DNA of 5,778 nucleotides from Candidatus Dormiibacterota bacterium (GTDB lineage: Bacteria > Chloroflexota > Dormibacteria > Aeolococcales > Bog-877), in assembly GCA_003135035.1 (NCBI GenBank), contig PLDE01000004.1:940-6717 (forward strand), given 5' to 3'. The notes under the pieces were generated by a model. It did no database searches and was not told the DNA's origin. It saw only the letters and a list, made by a program, of their open reading frames with translations. This document shows positions 1 through 5,778 of this stretch, piece by piece. Within the stretch, counting starts at the first letter, position 1; each line of letters opens with the position of its first letter. Made by a program: the position numbers and the translations under genes.

Positions 1-746
1 GCTCGCGACATGGACTTTCTGCCAAATGCAGCCCTAGCGATTAGGTACTTGGAGAACTGCTCCATAGGAATGGCTTGGAGATAGAGCTTATCGCCAATGT
101 TGTACAGTGCACCCCGCGCTGGGTCGTTGACCATTGCCTCCATGACATGTCGCTTACTACCTGCGAACACAAAGCTAACATCGGGCAACTCATCAACGAG
201 GTCTTTCATTAAATCAGGGATAGCGGAGCTAATCTCGTAGGCCCTTTGAAACTCGTCCAGAATCATGGCCACGGGGTGAGCACCGTCGGAGGCCGTCCCC
301 AAAAGGCGAATCGTGTCAGTGATTGCCTGCGGCCAATCCATCCCGGCCGCCCCGACCGCAAACGAAGCACTGAAGAGGCCGGTGGCTGGATCGACGCTGA
401 TTTCTGGCTGTATGCGGAACGTCCTGAGGTATCGACTTAGATCCTCGGCATGACGGCGCAGCCAACCAAGAGGACCGTCCAACACGCCTCTGAGGAGAGT
501 TTCGGCCACGTCTCGCTCGCTGGAGCAGCGGATTAGACTTACCCGCCCAGCCCGCGCATCCTTTGCTGAGACGTCTTTGAGAGCCCGGCGCAGCAAAGAA
601 CTCTTGCCGTAGCGCCTTGGCGCTATCAACACAAGGTTCTGCCCATTCAGCATAAGCGTCTTAATCTTGTGAAGTTCAGATTCTCGATCGGTGAAGTGAA
701 CGTCGTCGGCAGGAGAGCCGAAGTGATAGGGGTTATGCGAAGCCAT
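1..746 (-). CDS. P-loop ATPase (ATPase_2/STAND-like), 3' end off window
   Basis: The first 248 codons are visible and no stop occurs before the window edge. The N-terminus (NPYHFGSP, residues 5-12, then FTDRESEL, 18-25) matches the usual lead-in of this ATPase group. Walker A is APRRYGKSSLL (42-52). Walker B is MILDEF (161-166), with D164 and E165 as metal-binding and catalytic acids. A sensor-like strand, FVFAGSKRHVMEAM, follows at 192-205, then the family's PI-type segment (AIPMEQFSKYL, 225-235). Relatives run to roughly 350-450 residues, so a C-terminal part, often a winged helix, is probably missing. ATP binding and hydrolysis are well supported; the cellular role is unknown. The ATG at 746 is preferred. 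An in-frame GTG at 755 is possible and an in-frame TAG lies just beyond it. No clear Shine-Dalgarno is seen. The gene stands apart from the peptide operon, behind about 1 kb without an intact gene, so it probably has its own promoter. Confidence 0.85.
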   Translation of the reverse strand, partial: MASHNPYHFGSPADDVHFTDRESELHKIKTLMLNGQNLVLIAPRRYGKSSLLRRALKDVSAKDARAGRVSLIRCSSERDVAETLLRGVLDGPLGWLRRHAEDLSRYLRTFRIQPEISVDPATGLFSASFAVGAAGMDWPQAITDTIRLLGTASDGAHPVAMILDEFQRAYEISSAIPDLMKDLVDELPDVSFVFAGSKRHVMEAMVNDPARGALYNIGDKLYLQAIPMEQFSKYLIARAAFGRKSMSR

Positions 747-771
747 GGATGCCACGGTAACACATGCACCC

Positions 772-802
772 TATTGGGTTCAACCCAGAGGGGTTCAACC
801 CC
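772..802 (-). promoter_or_regulatory. Weak candidate promoter for the ATPase gene
   Basis: On the minus strand, TTGAAC (within the 15-bp repeat) could serve as a -35 element and AATAGG, about 17 bases on, as a poor -10. Matches are 4/6 and 3/6. If it is real, the palindromic repeats overlap the -35, which would suit repression. The match is near what chance gives. Confidence 0.15.
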
Positions 803-813
803 GCGGGGTTCAG
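776..813. repeat. Three 15-bp tandem units built on palindrome GGGTTCAACCC
   Basis: GGGTT begins at 776, 791 and 806, an exact 15-bp period. Units 1 and 2 contain the full palindrome GGGTTCAACCC (776-786 and 791-801). Unit 2 extends to GGGGTTCAACCCC (790-802). Unit 3 keeps only GGGTTCA. The array ends 30 bases upstream of the ATPase ATG. Its position and symmetry fit protein-binding sites such as an operator, but no regulator gene is in view. Because 15 bp is five codons, chance frames through it read as NPxGF/LNPxG pentapeptides on either strand; I do not take these as coding. Confidence 0.75.
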
Positions 814-1100
814 TTTGTCGGTACGGAGAACTCCTGCGGCCTCCGAAGTATTCGTCATGACGGCCGGAAGCCGATCTCGCCGAGACGGTGGGGATCGCCT
901 CGGGCACAGCGTAGGGGAGCTCGTAGGGCTGCATCCCGGAAGCCACGACTCCTTCGCCCAGTTCCAACCGGCGGTCAGCTCCATGGTCCGCGTCTCCGAG
1001 ATCGGGCCGTTCCGATCGCCACTATCACTGGCGTGAACTCGAGCGACTATCTCAAGCCCAGCCAAGGACTCGAGCCGCAGATTTCGAGCGGTACCTTTCT

Positions 1101-1143
1101 GTGGCTCGGGGAGCGAGCCGCTCGGCTCGGCGAGGCGAGCCAC
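1101..1143. repeat. Nested inverted repeat with two alternative folds
   Basis: The hexamer GGCTCG/CGAGCC occurs four times in alternating orientation (1103-1108, 1114-1119, 1124-1129, 1136-1141). In one fold, GTGGCTCG (1101-1108) pairs perfectly with CGAGCCAC (1136-1143) around an inner hairpin CGAGCCG-CT-CGGCTCG (1114-1129). In the other fold, two side-by-side hairpins form with loops GGGAG and GCGAGG. No T-run follows on either strand, so a simple intrinsic terminator is unlikely. A recombination site, protein-binding site or structured RNA are possible roles. Confidence 0.65.
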
Positions 1144-1201
1144 CTAAAAGGCGCCACTCGAGGAGCTGAACGCCGGAGCGCGAAGGCTGCTTGATAGCCC
1201 A

Positions 1202-1239
1202 GTGTGGAGGGAACCTTGGGTTCCAGTCCCCCTGCACAC
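1202..1239. repeat. Imperfect 10-bp-stem hairpin
   Basis: GTGTGGAGGG (1202-1211) pairs with CCCTGCACAC (1230-1239) at 9 of 10 positions, with one G:G mismatch. The loop contains a second short stem, AACC-TTG-GGTT (1212-1222). It lies beyond the last stop of the decayed minus-strand gene, so it could help end operon transcription, but no T-run follows. The plus strand reads GGTTCCAGTCC then TGCACACCCCA, vaguely like the T-arm and acceptor end of a tRNA. The T-stem has two mismatches and there is no D or anticodon arm, so I do not call a tRNA. Confidence 0.55.
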
Positions 1240-1296
1240 CCCAATGGTGTCGGCCGTGGATCCCCTCAAGGCGATTTGCTCTGATCTGATGCTCTC

Positions 1297-1700
1297 TCAG
1301 TCGCGCTGTCCTCTGATCTCGATCAGTTGAGGAGTGGAATCCAGCCCGGCAGCCCATACAGCCGTCGCGCCAGCCAGCACCCGCTGCATGAGTTCGGGAG
1401 TCGATCCAGTCGGGCGATCTCAGCAAGGCGAGGAGCGATCTGGCGCCACTCGTCGCAGAACTGCTCAGGGGGAACCCCGGCTTTGGGTCCAGCGACGTCA
1501 GGTGTGGTCAGCTCCCAGGTCTTCCGGAGATCCGGAGCTACTTCTGGAAACTGCTGATCGAACTTGGCCGCACAAGCGGGAAGAGTTGAAGGTAACCCCG
1601 AGAGTCGCCCTCAAGTAGGTGTGCGAACAGACTTCGAGGAGCGCTAGTTCTTCGAAGCGGTAGCTGACCTTGCGAACGCCACTCTCGCATCAACAAACAT
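1297..1700 (-). pseudogene. Decayed gene of unknown family, several frameshifts
   Basis: Coding-like minus-strand text appears in successive pieces in different frames. They are: about 1694-1635 (GVRKVSYRFEELALLEV); about 1630-1571 (LFAHLLEGDSRGYLQLFPLV); 1610-1408 in a start-less frame bounded by TGA at 1613-1611 (including AAKFDQQFPEVAPDLRKTWE and EQFCDEWRQIAPRLAEIARL); and 1407-1297 in a further frame (STPELMQRVL, AGATAVWAAGLD, then TGA). Without the last frame change, the third piece runs on to TGA at 1325-1323. The pieces have balanced acidic, aromatic and aliphatic content, unlike the Arg/Ser/Pro-rich shadow frames around them. The joins imply at least three frameshifts and no intact start is present. 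I do not recognise the family. Sequencing error is an alternative to decay. The left and right limits are approximate. Confidence 0.4.
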
Positions 1701-1796
1701 GAGGTCGCAGCCCACGGTGGCAGTCACCGCCCTGGAGTCACGTACCCCGCTAGACCAGGGAGGGCGATCCGCTTCAGCGAGTCAGGAAGGGCTCTC
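1701..1796. other. Gap downstream of the S66 peptidase gene
   Basis: No gene is called here. A 5-bp stem CGGTG-GCAGT-CACCG (1715-1729) lies about 70 bases beyond the peptidase stop. It is too short and lacks a T-run, so it is not a convincing terminator. A 28-codon minus-strand frame (GTG at 1810 to TGA at 1724) overlaps the end of the peptidase gene and is too short to support. Confidence 0.35.
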
Positions 1797-2783
1797 CTAA
1801 CAGACCCCACTTTGGACTACCTCCAATCTTCCGGAATCGGCGTCCAGCTCCGCCAAGACACCGCGCGGGAGGGTCGCGATGTGCCGACCGTGCCCCAGCG
1901 GCAGGTTATAGATGGTCGGCAAACCGAGCGGCTTCAAGAGTTCACGAAAAACATCGGTTAGCGCAAGCGTTGGCCCCGGTGCCCGCGGGATGCACCCAGC
2001 GTGCTCTCCGATGATGATCCCGGCAGCCCTCGCGAGGCCACCACCCATGATCAGTTGAGAGATTCGTTCCTCGATCTCATAGGGCTCGCTGTTGACGTCT
2101 TCAAAGAAGACCAAGCGCCCTGCTAGTTCTAGCTGCCACGCGGTCCCTACCAGGCGTGCCATGAGGTCCAGGCATCCTCCGGTGAGTAGTCCTGCAGCTC
2201 GCCCAGGCACGAGGCATTCGACGAATGCGTCTTCCGGATCCGGCCGAACGACGAATGGATCCCGCGACATCAAAGCCATTCGATAGCCGCCCAACGTGTA
2301 GTCTGAGGCCCTTCCCAGGGCCGCGACGGTTGGGCCATAGAAGGTGACCCACCCAGCACTGCGCTCAAGGACTGCGTGAAGCACGGTGACCGCTGAAAAG
2401 CCGAGGAATATCTTGGCAGGCGCTCTACGAAGTCGCAAGAGCCGCGCCGGGTCCATCGCCATCACCGTCCGAAGGGCTCCGCAGCCTCCCTCCAGGCAGA
2501 TGACCGCGTCTATGTCTGGTCGCTCAAGCATGGTTAGGAGATCGTCAGCCCGAGATTCGTCGTCGCCAGCGAGATAGCCTCTCACCTCACTTGCGTGCGG
2601 CGCTAACTCGACCGAAAAGCCCTCCTGTTGCAGCCACTGCATGCCTCTCTCGGCCGCAGACGGTTCAGCCGCTGGGCTACAGGGCGCCACCACGCCGATA
2701 CGCATTCCACTCTGGAGGCGAGGCGGTCGACGGTACGAACCGCCAACCGCCTCACGGGTCTGTTCTGTGGCCACGGCAGGCAA
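1797..2783 (-). CDS. S66 family peptidase (LD-carboxypeptidase/MccF-like)
   Basis: The 328-residue product has the normal length for the S66 family. These cytoplasmic serine hydrolases cleave L,D-peptide bonds in murein peptides (LdcA) or inactivate microcin C-type aminoacyl-nucleotides (MccF). The N-terminal domain opens with PPRLQSGMRIGVVAP (20-34). The proposed catalytic triad is intact: Ser130 in FLGFSAVT, Glu228 in FFEDVNSEPYEIEERI and His298 in LPLGHGRH. The GTAW...GRLVFFEDV and AAGIIIGEHAGC blocks also fit the family. Several usual motifs are altered: GFSA where GYSD/GFSD is expected, EGGCG (98-102) for RGGYG, and GGCL (202-205) for GGNL. The start is TTG, because the domain already begins before the first ATG (codon 27). 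GAGGA (2791-2787) lies 3 bases upstream; GTG at codon 4 is an alternative. The start is 14 bases after the binding-protein stop, so the two genes are very likely co-transcribed. Exact substrate unknown. Confidence 0.88.
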   Translation of the reverse strand: MPAVATEQTREAVGGSYRRPPRLQSGMRIGVVAPCSPAAEPSAAERGMQWLQQEGFSVELAPHASEVRGYLAGDDESRADDLLTMLERPDIDAVICLEGGCGALRTVMAMDPARLLRLRRAPAKIFLGFSAVTVLHAVLERSAGWVTFYGPTVAALGRASDYTLGGYRMALMSRDPFVVRPDPEDAFVECLVPGRAAGLLTGGCLDLMARLVGTAWQLELAGRLVFFEDVNSEPYEIEERISQLIMGGGLARAAGIIIGEHAGCIPRAPGPTLALTDVFRELLKPLGLPTIYNLPLGHGRHIATLPRGVLAELDADSGRLEVVQSGVC

Positions 2784-2786
2784 AGG

Positions 2787-2791
2787 TCCTC
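2787..2791 (-). promoter_or_regulatory. Probable ribosome binding site of the S66 peptidase gene
   Basis: GAGGA on the minus strand lies in the 14-base gap after the binding-protein stop. It is 3 bases before the TTG (tight) and 12 before the GTG at codon 4 (loose), so it supports a start here without settling which codon is used. Confidence 0.45.
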
Positions 2792-2797
2792 AGCCGA

Positions 2798-4618
2798 CTA
2801 GTCGCTCCATCCTTCAGCGGTGAGATTGAGGAGAGGATCTTGCGGGAGCACTCCCTTCAGCTTGGTGCTGATCGCCGAAATCTGATAATACGGCTCTGGC
2901 ATCCACAAGACCGGAAGGTTTTTCGCCATATAGACTTCGAGCTCGTGCATGGGGGCTAATCCGCTCTTGGTGAGTGTCGCCTGCATCAACGAGTTCGCTT
3001 CAGAACTGGAGTAGTACCCGGCGTTTAGGAACGATCCTGACCCGAAGGGAACCGAGACATTCGGGTACGACGCGGGGAAGTAGGTCCAGCCGCTACCCCA
3101 GTACCCAAGAGCCCAAGAGCAAGTGCTCGGCTTGGAGCGGTCGCAAGCGACGCTTACGTTCCCCACTACTGTACCGAATGGCGCCTGATCGAGCTCAAGG
3201 TCGATCCCGGCCGCTGCGAATGACGACTGCAATACGGATACCTCAGCTGTAATCGTCGCAGTCCCGGATGCGTATTGAAGTGGCATTACGAGTCGAGTCC
3301 CCTTGGCTATACCCTTTCCACACTCAGACGAACTGACTCCTGGACGCGCACAGGTGTCGACCCCGGCAGCACTCCTGTGCCACCCGTGAGAAGTGAGGAG
3401 TGCCTTGGCGGTGGCCGGGCTATAGGAGTACGTAGACTTCGCCACCGACGACGTTAGGAGAGGGGTTGGTGGAAGCGCCGGGATCACGCCGTCAGTCGCA
3501 TACGCGAGACCGTGGAAGATAGATTTGATGAATGCTGGCTGATCGATGAGGTGCTGCATCGCCTGACGCACGTACAGCTGCGAGAACACCTTGCCCAGCT
3601 TGGGATTGGCAAAGTTCACCGAGAGGTAGTTGAATCCCCAAGTCGCCCATGAGGCGATCTTGTAGCCGTGCGACTTGAGATAGGAATCCTGGCTAACGTC
3701 CTGATAGGGCACGTAGCCATAATCGATGTCGCCCGCTCGTAGTGCATCGTATTCCGCCGAATCGCTTGCAAAGGGGATTTCCTCTAGCTTCGCCAGCTTC
3801 GGTCTGGGTGACCCCGAATATGCGGTGTTCGGGGAAAAGGCGACGTACGAAGTCGTTGCAGAGTAGGCAGACATTCGCCACGGGCCGTCGACCGTCCTCC
3901 AGAGGGGATTGGTGCTGTAGGTGGCGAGGTTGCTTGACTGAGCGTTTAGAAAGTCGAAGACACTCGCCGCTCCCGAGGGCGTCATGTCGTAGTTGCCAAT
4001 AGCTCCGCCCGTTGAAGTTCGGTCCCAAGCCTCCTGGGGAATAGGGATAATCTGCGCGAGTTGGTTCCCGAGCAGGAACTGGTGACTGTACACGCGGTTA
4101 AAGGTGATCGTGAAAGTTCGAGCCGTCGGGAAAGTCATGGAGGCCACGTTGTCCGGGAATTCGCCGGCCACGTACTGCCACCAGTTGGCCTTCTCTGCTT
4201 TCAGCAGATTCATCCAGAATTCGATATCCCTACTCGTGACTGCCGTCCCATCAGACCAGTTGTAGTGGCGAAGTTTGATCGTCAGCGTCTTGCCGTCGTT
4301 GGAGTACACAGGAGGGTAGGCTAAACTCAGCTTTGAGTTGGGGATGGGCTTGCCATCATCGCCGTTCCAATAGAGCGGCCTATACATCAGGTACTGGAAC
4401 TGCATGACATCGCTTCCAGTTGCATCGGAGCCATTCACCAGAGGGAAGATGTAATTCGGGACCGATCCGGGCTGCTGAGCAATGGTCACAGTGCCTCCAC
4501 CCGATTGGGCCGCTGACACACCAGATGTCAACCCGCCGATAGGCGCGGCTAAGGCGACTAGGCCACAAAGTACTCCTAAGGCTGCCAGTCGGCCCCTTGT
4601 CACGGATTTGGTGCTCAT
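2798..4618 (-). CDS. Secreted ABC substrate-binding protein, family 5 (peptide type)
   Basis: The 606-residue product belongs to the SBP_bac_5 family, which captures oligopeptides, dipeptides, nickel or opines for an ABC importer. Residues 1-36 form a Sec signal peptide: basic start (K4, R8, R10), hydrophobic core about 11-27, and likely cleavage after VSA (34-36). There is no lipobox cysteine. Family signatures follow: TLTIKLRHYNWSDGTAVTSRD (about 111-131), DALRAGDIDYGYVP (291-304), RQAMQHLIDQPAFI (351-364), DGVIPALPP (376-384) and AKALLTSHGW (404-413). Four cysteines of the mature protein sit as close pairs, C423/C433 and C492/C500, which suits disulfides outside the cell. The ATG overlaps the amidohydrolase stop (ATGA), with GGGAG (4633-4629) 10 bases upstream. 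The ligand cannot be read from sequence, but the hydrolase neighbours favour a peptide. The permease and ATPase genes are not in view. Confidence 0.92.
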   Translation of the reverse strand: MSTKSVTRGRLAALGVLCGLVALAAPIGGLTSGVSAAQSGGGTVTIAQQPGSVPNYIFPLVNGSDATGSDVMQFQYLMYRPLYWNGDDGKPIPNSKLSLAYPPVYSNDGKTLTIKLRHYNWSDGTAVTSRDIEFWMNLLKAEKANWWQYVAGEFPDNVASMTFPTARTFTITFNRVYSHQFLLGNQLAQIIPIPQEAWDRTSTGGAIGNYDMTPSGAASVFDFLNAQSSNLATYSTNPLWRTVDGPWRMSAYSATTSYVAFSPNTAYSGSPRPKLAKLEEIPFASDSAEYDALRAGDIDYGYVPYQDVSQDSYLKSHGYKIASWATWGFNYLSVNFANPKLGKVFSQLYVRQAMQHLIDQPAFIKSIFHGLAYATDGVIPALPPTPLLTSSVAKSTYSYSPATAKALLTSHGWHRSAAGVDTCARPGVSSSECGKGIAKGTRLVMPLQYASGTATITAEVSVLQSSFAAAGIDLELDQAPFGTVVGNVSVACDRSKPSTCSWALGYWGSGWTYFPASYPNVSVPFGSGSFLNAGYYSSSEANSLMQATLTKSGLAPMHELEVYMAKNLPVLWMPEPYYQISAISTKLKGVLPQDPLLNLTAEGWSD

Positions 4619-5778
4619 ATGGTCATTTCTCCCGTACCTTCCATGGTGGTGGATACCGAACGGAGTTCAGGCTGGTCAGCGTTGCTGGGCCACGGACCGG
4701 GCGGCACCGGACGATCGTCGCTAATGAAGGGGCCGGAGGAGGCAAGTCCATCGAGGACATGGACCCGTCCGCCACGCAGCACGATTTGGGTGTCGCCCAG
4801 GTTCCGGATATCGGTGAGTGGATCGCCTCCGACAACTAGAATATCTGCGGCCTGTCCAGGCAGCAACATGCCCACGTGGTCAGAGATGCGCAAGAGCGCG
4901 GCGGCATGGGAGGTGGCGGAGACAATCGCCTGGTGGGGAGTGAGCCCACAGGCGACGAGCCATTCCAATTCCCAAAGGAGGCTCTCTGGCGGGTTGATCG
5001 GCATCGCGGCGTCCGTTCCCGCCACGATGCGAATTCCTGCGGCCTGCGCCCGGCGGACGTTCTCGTGGTGCGCTTGGTACCGACTCTGAACTTCCTCCGC
5101 GACGTGGGTGGGCGTAGCCAGGTGTCGGGCGCGCTCGCCAACGTAATGGTACGCCCATACTGTCGGAACATAGAACGTGTGGCGCTCAGACATCAGCGCT
5201 AGTGCGTCGTCGTCCATCACGATCCCATGCTCGATTGAATCTGCCCCAGCGCTAATCGCATTTTTGACGCCGGTTGCGTTGGTTGCATGCACGGCCACCG
5301 GTCGTCCTAGACCGTGGGCGGCCTCTGCTCCGGCGGCCAGCTCAGCGACGGTGTAGTGCACATCGGTGGGTCGCTCCTTCGCTGAAGCTCCAGAACCGGT
5401 GGCCATCAGTTTCAGCGATAGAGCGCCGGCAGCCAATTCCTCTCGCGCCGCCTTCCGCACGCCATCTGGACCATCGGCGAACACCGCGAGCATGGCGCCA
5501 TGACCGCCAGTCATCGCTATGGCTCGACCGCTCGGGATGATGCGTGGACCGACGGCTTGATCGCTGTCTATGAGGCGTTTGACAGCGAAGATGCCGTGGC
5601 CGTGGGAGCCGACGTCCCGGATAGTTGTAATGCCCTTGCCAATTAGGGAGCGAGCATTCCAAAGTCCATAGATCGCAGCGAGCGCCACTGACTCTTGGGA
5701 TGTGCCCGGAAGATCTCCCCCAGGATCGTCCGGGTGGTACGGAATGCACAGATGGATGTGAGCATCCATCAGGCCCGG
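4615..5778 (-). CDS. Metal-dependent amidohydrolase (Xaa-dipeptidase/imidazolonepropionase-like), 5' end missing
   Basis: The frame is open to the right edge, where it reads PGLMDAHIHL, the usual first metal site of the superfamily. The ATG at 5769 is therefore internal and roughly 50-60 N-terminal residues are lost. Counting from that Met, the metal ligands are all present: H4 and H6 (HIH), K120 (SLKLMATG, the carboxylated lysine of binuclear members), H161 (VAVHA), H181 (SIEHG) and D253 (GTDAA). RDVGSHGHG (51-59) and SGRAIAMTGGHG (80-91) are typical of the subgroup that includes Xaa-Pro and Xaa-Arg/Lys dipeptidases. The C-terminal composite domain ends near LRGGRVHVLDG (331-341). A Pro/Ser-rich tail of about 43 residues follows. 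Fold and metal chemistry are secure; dipeptide hydrolysis is inferred from subgroup and neighbours. The stop overlaps the binding-protein start by ATGA, implying translational coupling. Confidence 0.9.
   Translation of the reverse strand, partial: PGLMDAHIHLCIPYHPDDPGGDLPGTSQESVALAAIYGLWNARSLIGKGITTIRDVGSHGHGIFAVKRLIDSDQAVGPRIIPSGRAIAMTGGHGAMLAVFADGPDGVRKAAREELAAGALSLKLMATGSGASAKERPTDVHYTVAELAAGAEAAHGLGRPVAVHATNATGVKNAISAGADSIEHGIVMDDDALALMSERHTFYVPTVWAYHYVGERARHLATPTHVAEEVQSRYQAHHENVRRAQAAGIRIVAGTDAAMPINPPESLLWELEWLVACGLTPHQAIVSATSHAAALLRISDHVGMLLPGQAADILVVGGDPLTDIRNLGDTQIVLRGGRVHVLDGLASSGPFISDDRPVPPGPWPSNADQPELRSVSTTMEGTGEMTI
4629..4633 (-). promoter_or_regulatory. Ribosome binding site of the binding-protein gene
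   Basis: GGGAG on the minus strand, inside the last codons of the amidohydrolase gene, lies 10 bases before the ATG at 4618. It supports that start and coupled translation. Confidence 0.6.

Larger units (their letters stand above)
814..1296. other. Non-coding stretch with structured DNA
   Basis: No convincing gene is seen on either strand. Open frames exist (minus 1143-733, plus 745-1194, minus 1426-1052), but they are rich in Arg, Pro and Ser, lack ribosome sites, overlap one another and show no domain. What stands out is secondary structure: a nested inverted repeat at 1101-1143 and a long imperfect hairpin at 1202-1239. ACTCGAGC occurs twice nearby (1038-1045 and 1068-1075). Confidence 0.5.

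Noticed and set aside
1060..1080. Possible antisense tRNA T-arm (minus strand GGCTCGAGTCC)
   Set aside because: The flanking bases do not form a T-stem, and no acceptor, D or anticodon arm is found at the right distance.
733..1143. A 136-codon minus-strand open frame with LNPxG repeats running into the ATPase start
   Set aside because: It is in a different frame from the clearly real ATPase and overlaps it. Its composition is low-complexity and no ribosome site or family was seen.
745..1194. A 149-codon plus-strand open frame with VQPRG repeats
   Set aside because: Its start overlaps the ATPase start on the opposite strand. The repeats come from the 15-bp DNA array, the rest is Arg-rich without any domain, and it crosses the inverted repeat at 1101-1143.
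1150..1452. Direct repeat GGCGCCACTCG at 1150-1160 and 1442-1452
   Set aside because: An 11-base match is expected a few times by chance in a window of this size, and the flanks do not match.
1334..1618. A 94-codon plus-strand open frame
   Set aside because: It is Arg/Ser-rich and antisense to a much more protein-like minus-strand frame, so it is treated as its shadow.
1538..1690. A 50-codon minus-strand frame from ATG at 1690 to TAG at 1538
   Set aside because: Only its middle (LFAHLLEGDSRGYLQLFPLV) looks protein-like, with Arg/Ser-rich ends and no ribosome site. It fits better as one piece of the decayed gene.
2591..2959. A 122-codon plus-strand frame spanning the peptidase/binding-protein junction
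   Set aside because: It is fully antisense to two well-supported genes and has no recognisable domain.

Overview
The window holds a run of minus-strand genes from a bacterium with fairly high GC (near 58-60% by eye). The style of the secreted solute-binding protein and the mixed ATG/TTG starts suggest Actinomycetota, possibly Acidimicrobiia. That placement is inference; no marker gene is present.

Layout, in minus-strand transcription order. (1) 5778-4615: a metal-dependent amidohydrolase of the imidazolonepropionase/Xaa-dipeptidase-like group, entering from the right edge with its N-terminus missing. (2) 4618-2798: a secreted family 5 (peptide/nickel-type) ABC substrate-binding protein, whose ATG overlaps the amidohydrolase stop in an ATGA. 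(3) 2783-1797: an S66 family serine peptidase (LD-carboxypeptidase/MccF-like), 14 bases further on, probably starting at TTG. The overlap and tight spacing make these three a likely operon. All three fit capture and breakdown of short or unusual peptides. No permease or ATPase subunit of the transporter is in view, and the operon promoter lies outside the window.

(4) 1796-747: about 1 kb without an intact gene. Its upstream half (about 1700-1297) carries minus-strand coding-like pieces in several frames, which read as a decayed gene of unknown family. The other half holds three structured DNA elements: an imperfect 10-bp-stem hairpin (1202-1239), a nested inverted repeat that can fold in two mutually exclusive ways (1101-1143), and three 15-bp tandem units built on the palindrome GGGTTCAACCC (776-813). 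The last lies just upstream of the next gene.

(5) 746-1: the first 248 residues of a P-loop ATPase of the ATPase_2/STAND-like group, with intact Walker A and B motifs, running off the left edge. It is not obviously linked in function to the peptide operon.

The most interesting points are the peptide-handling trio with a motif-altered S66 enzyme, and the repeat-rich stretch upstream of the ATPase.
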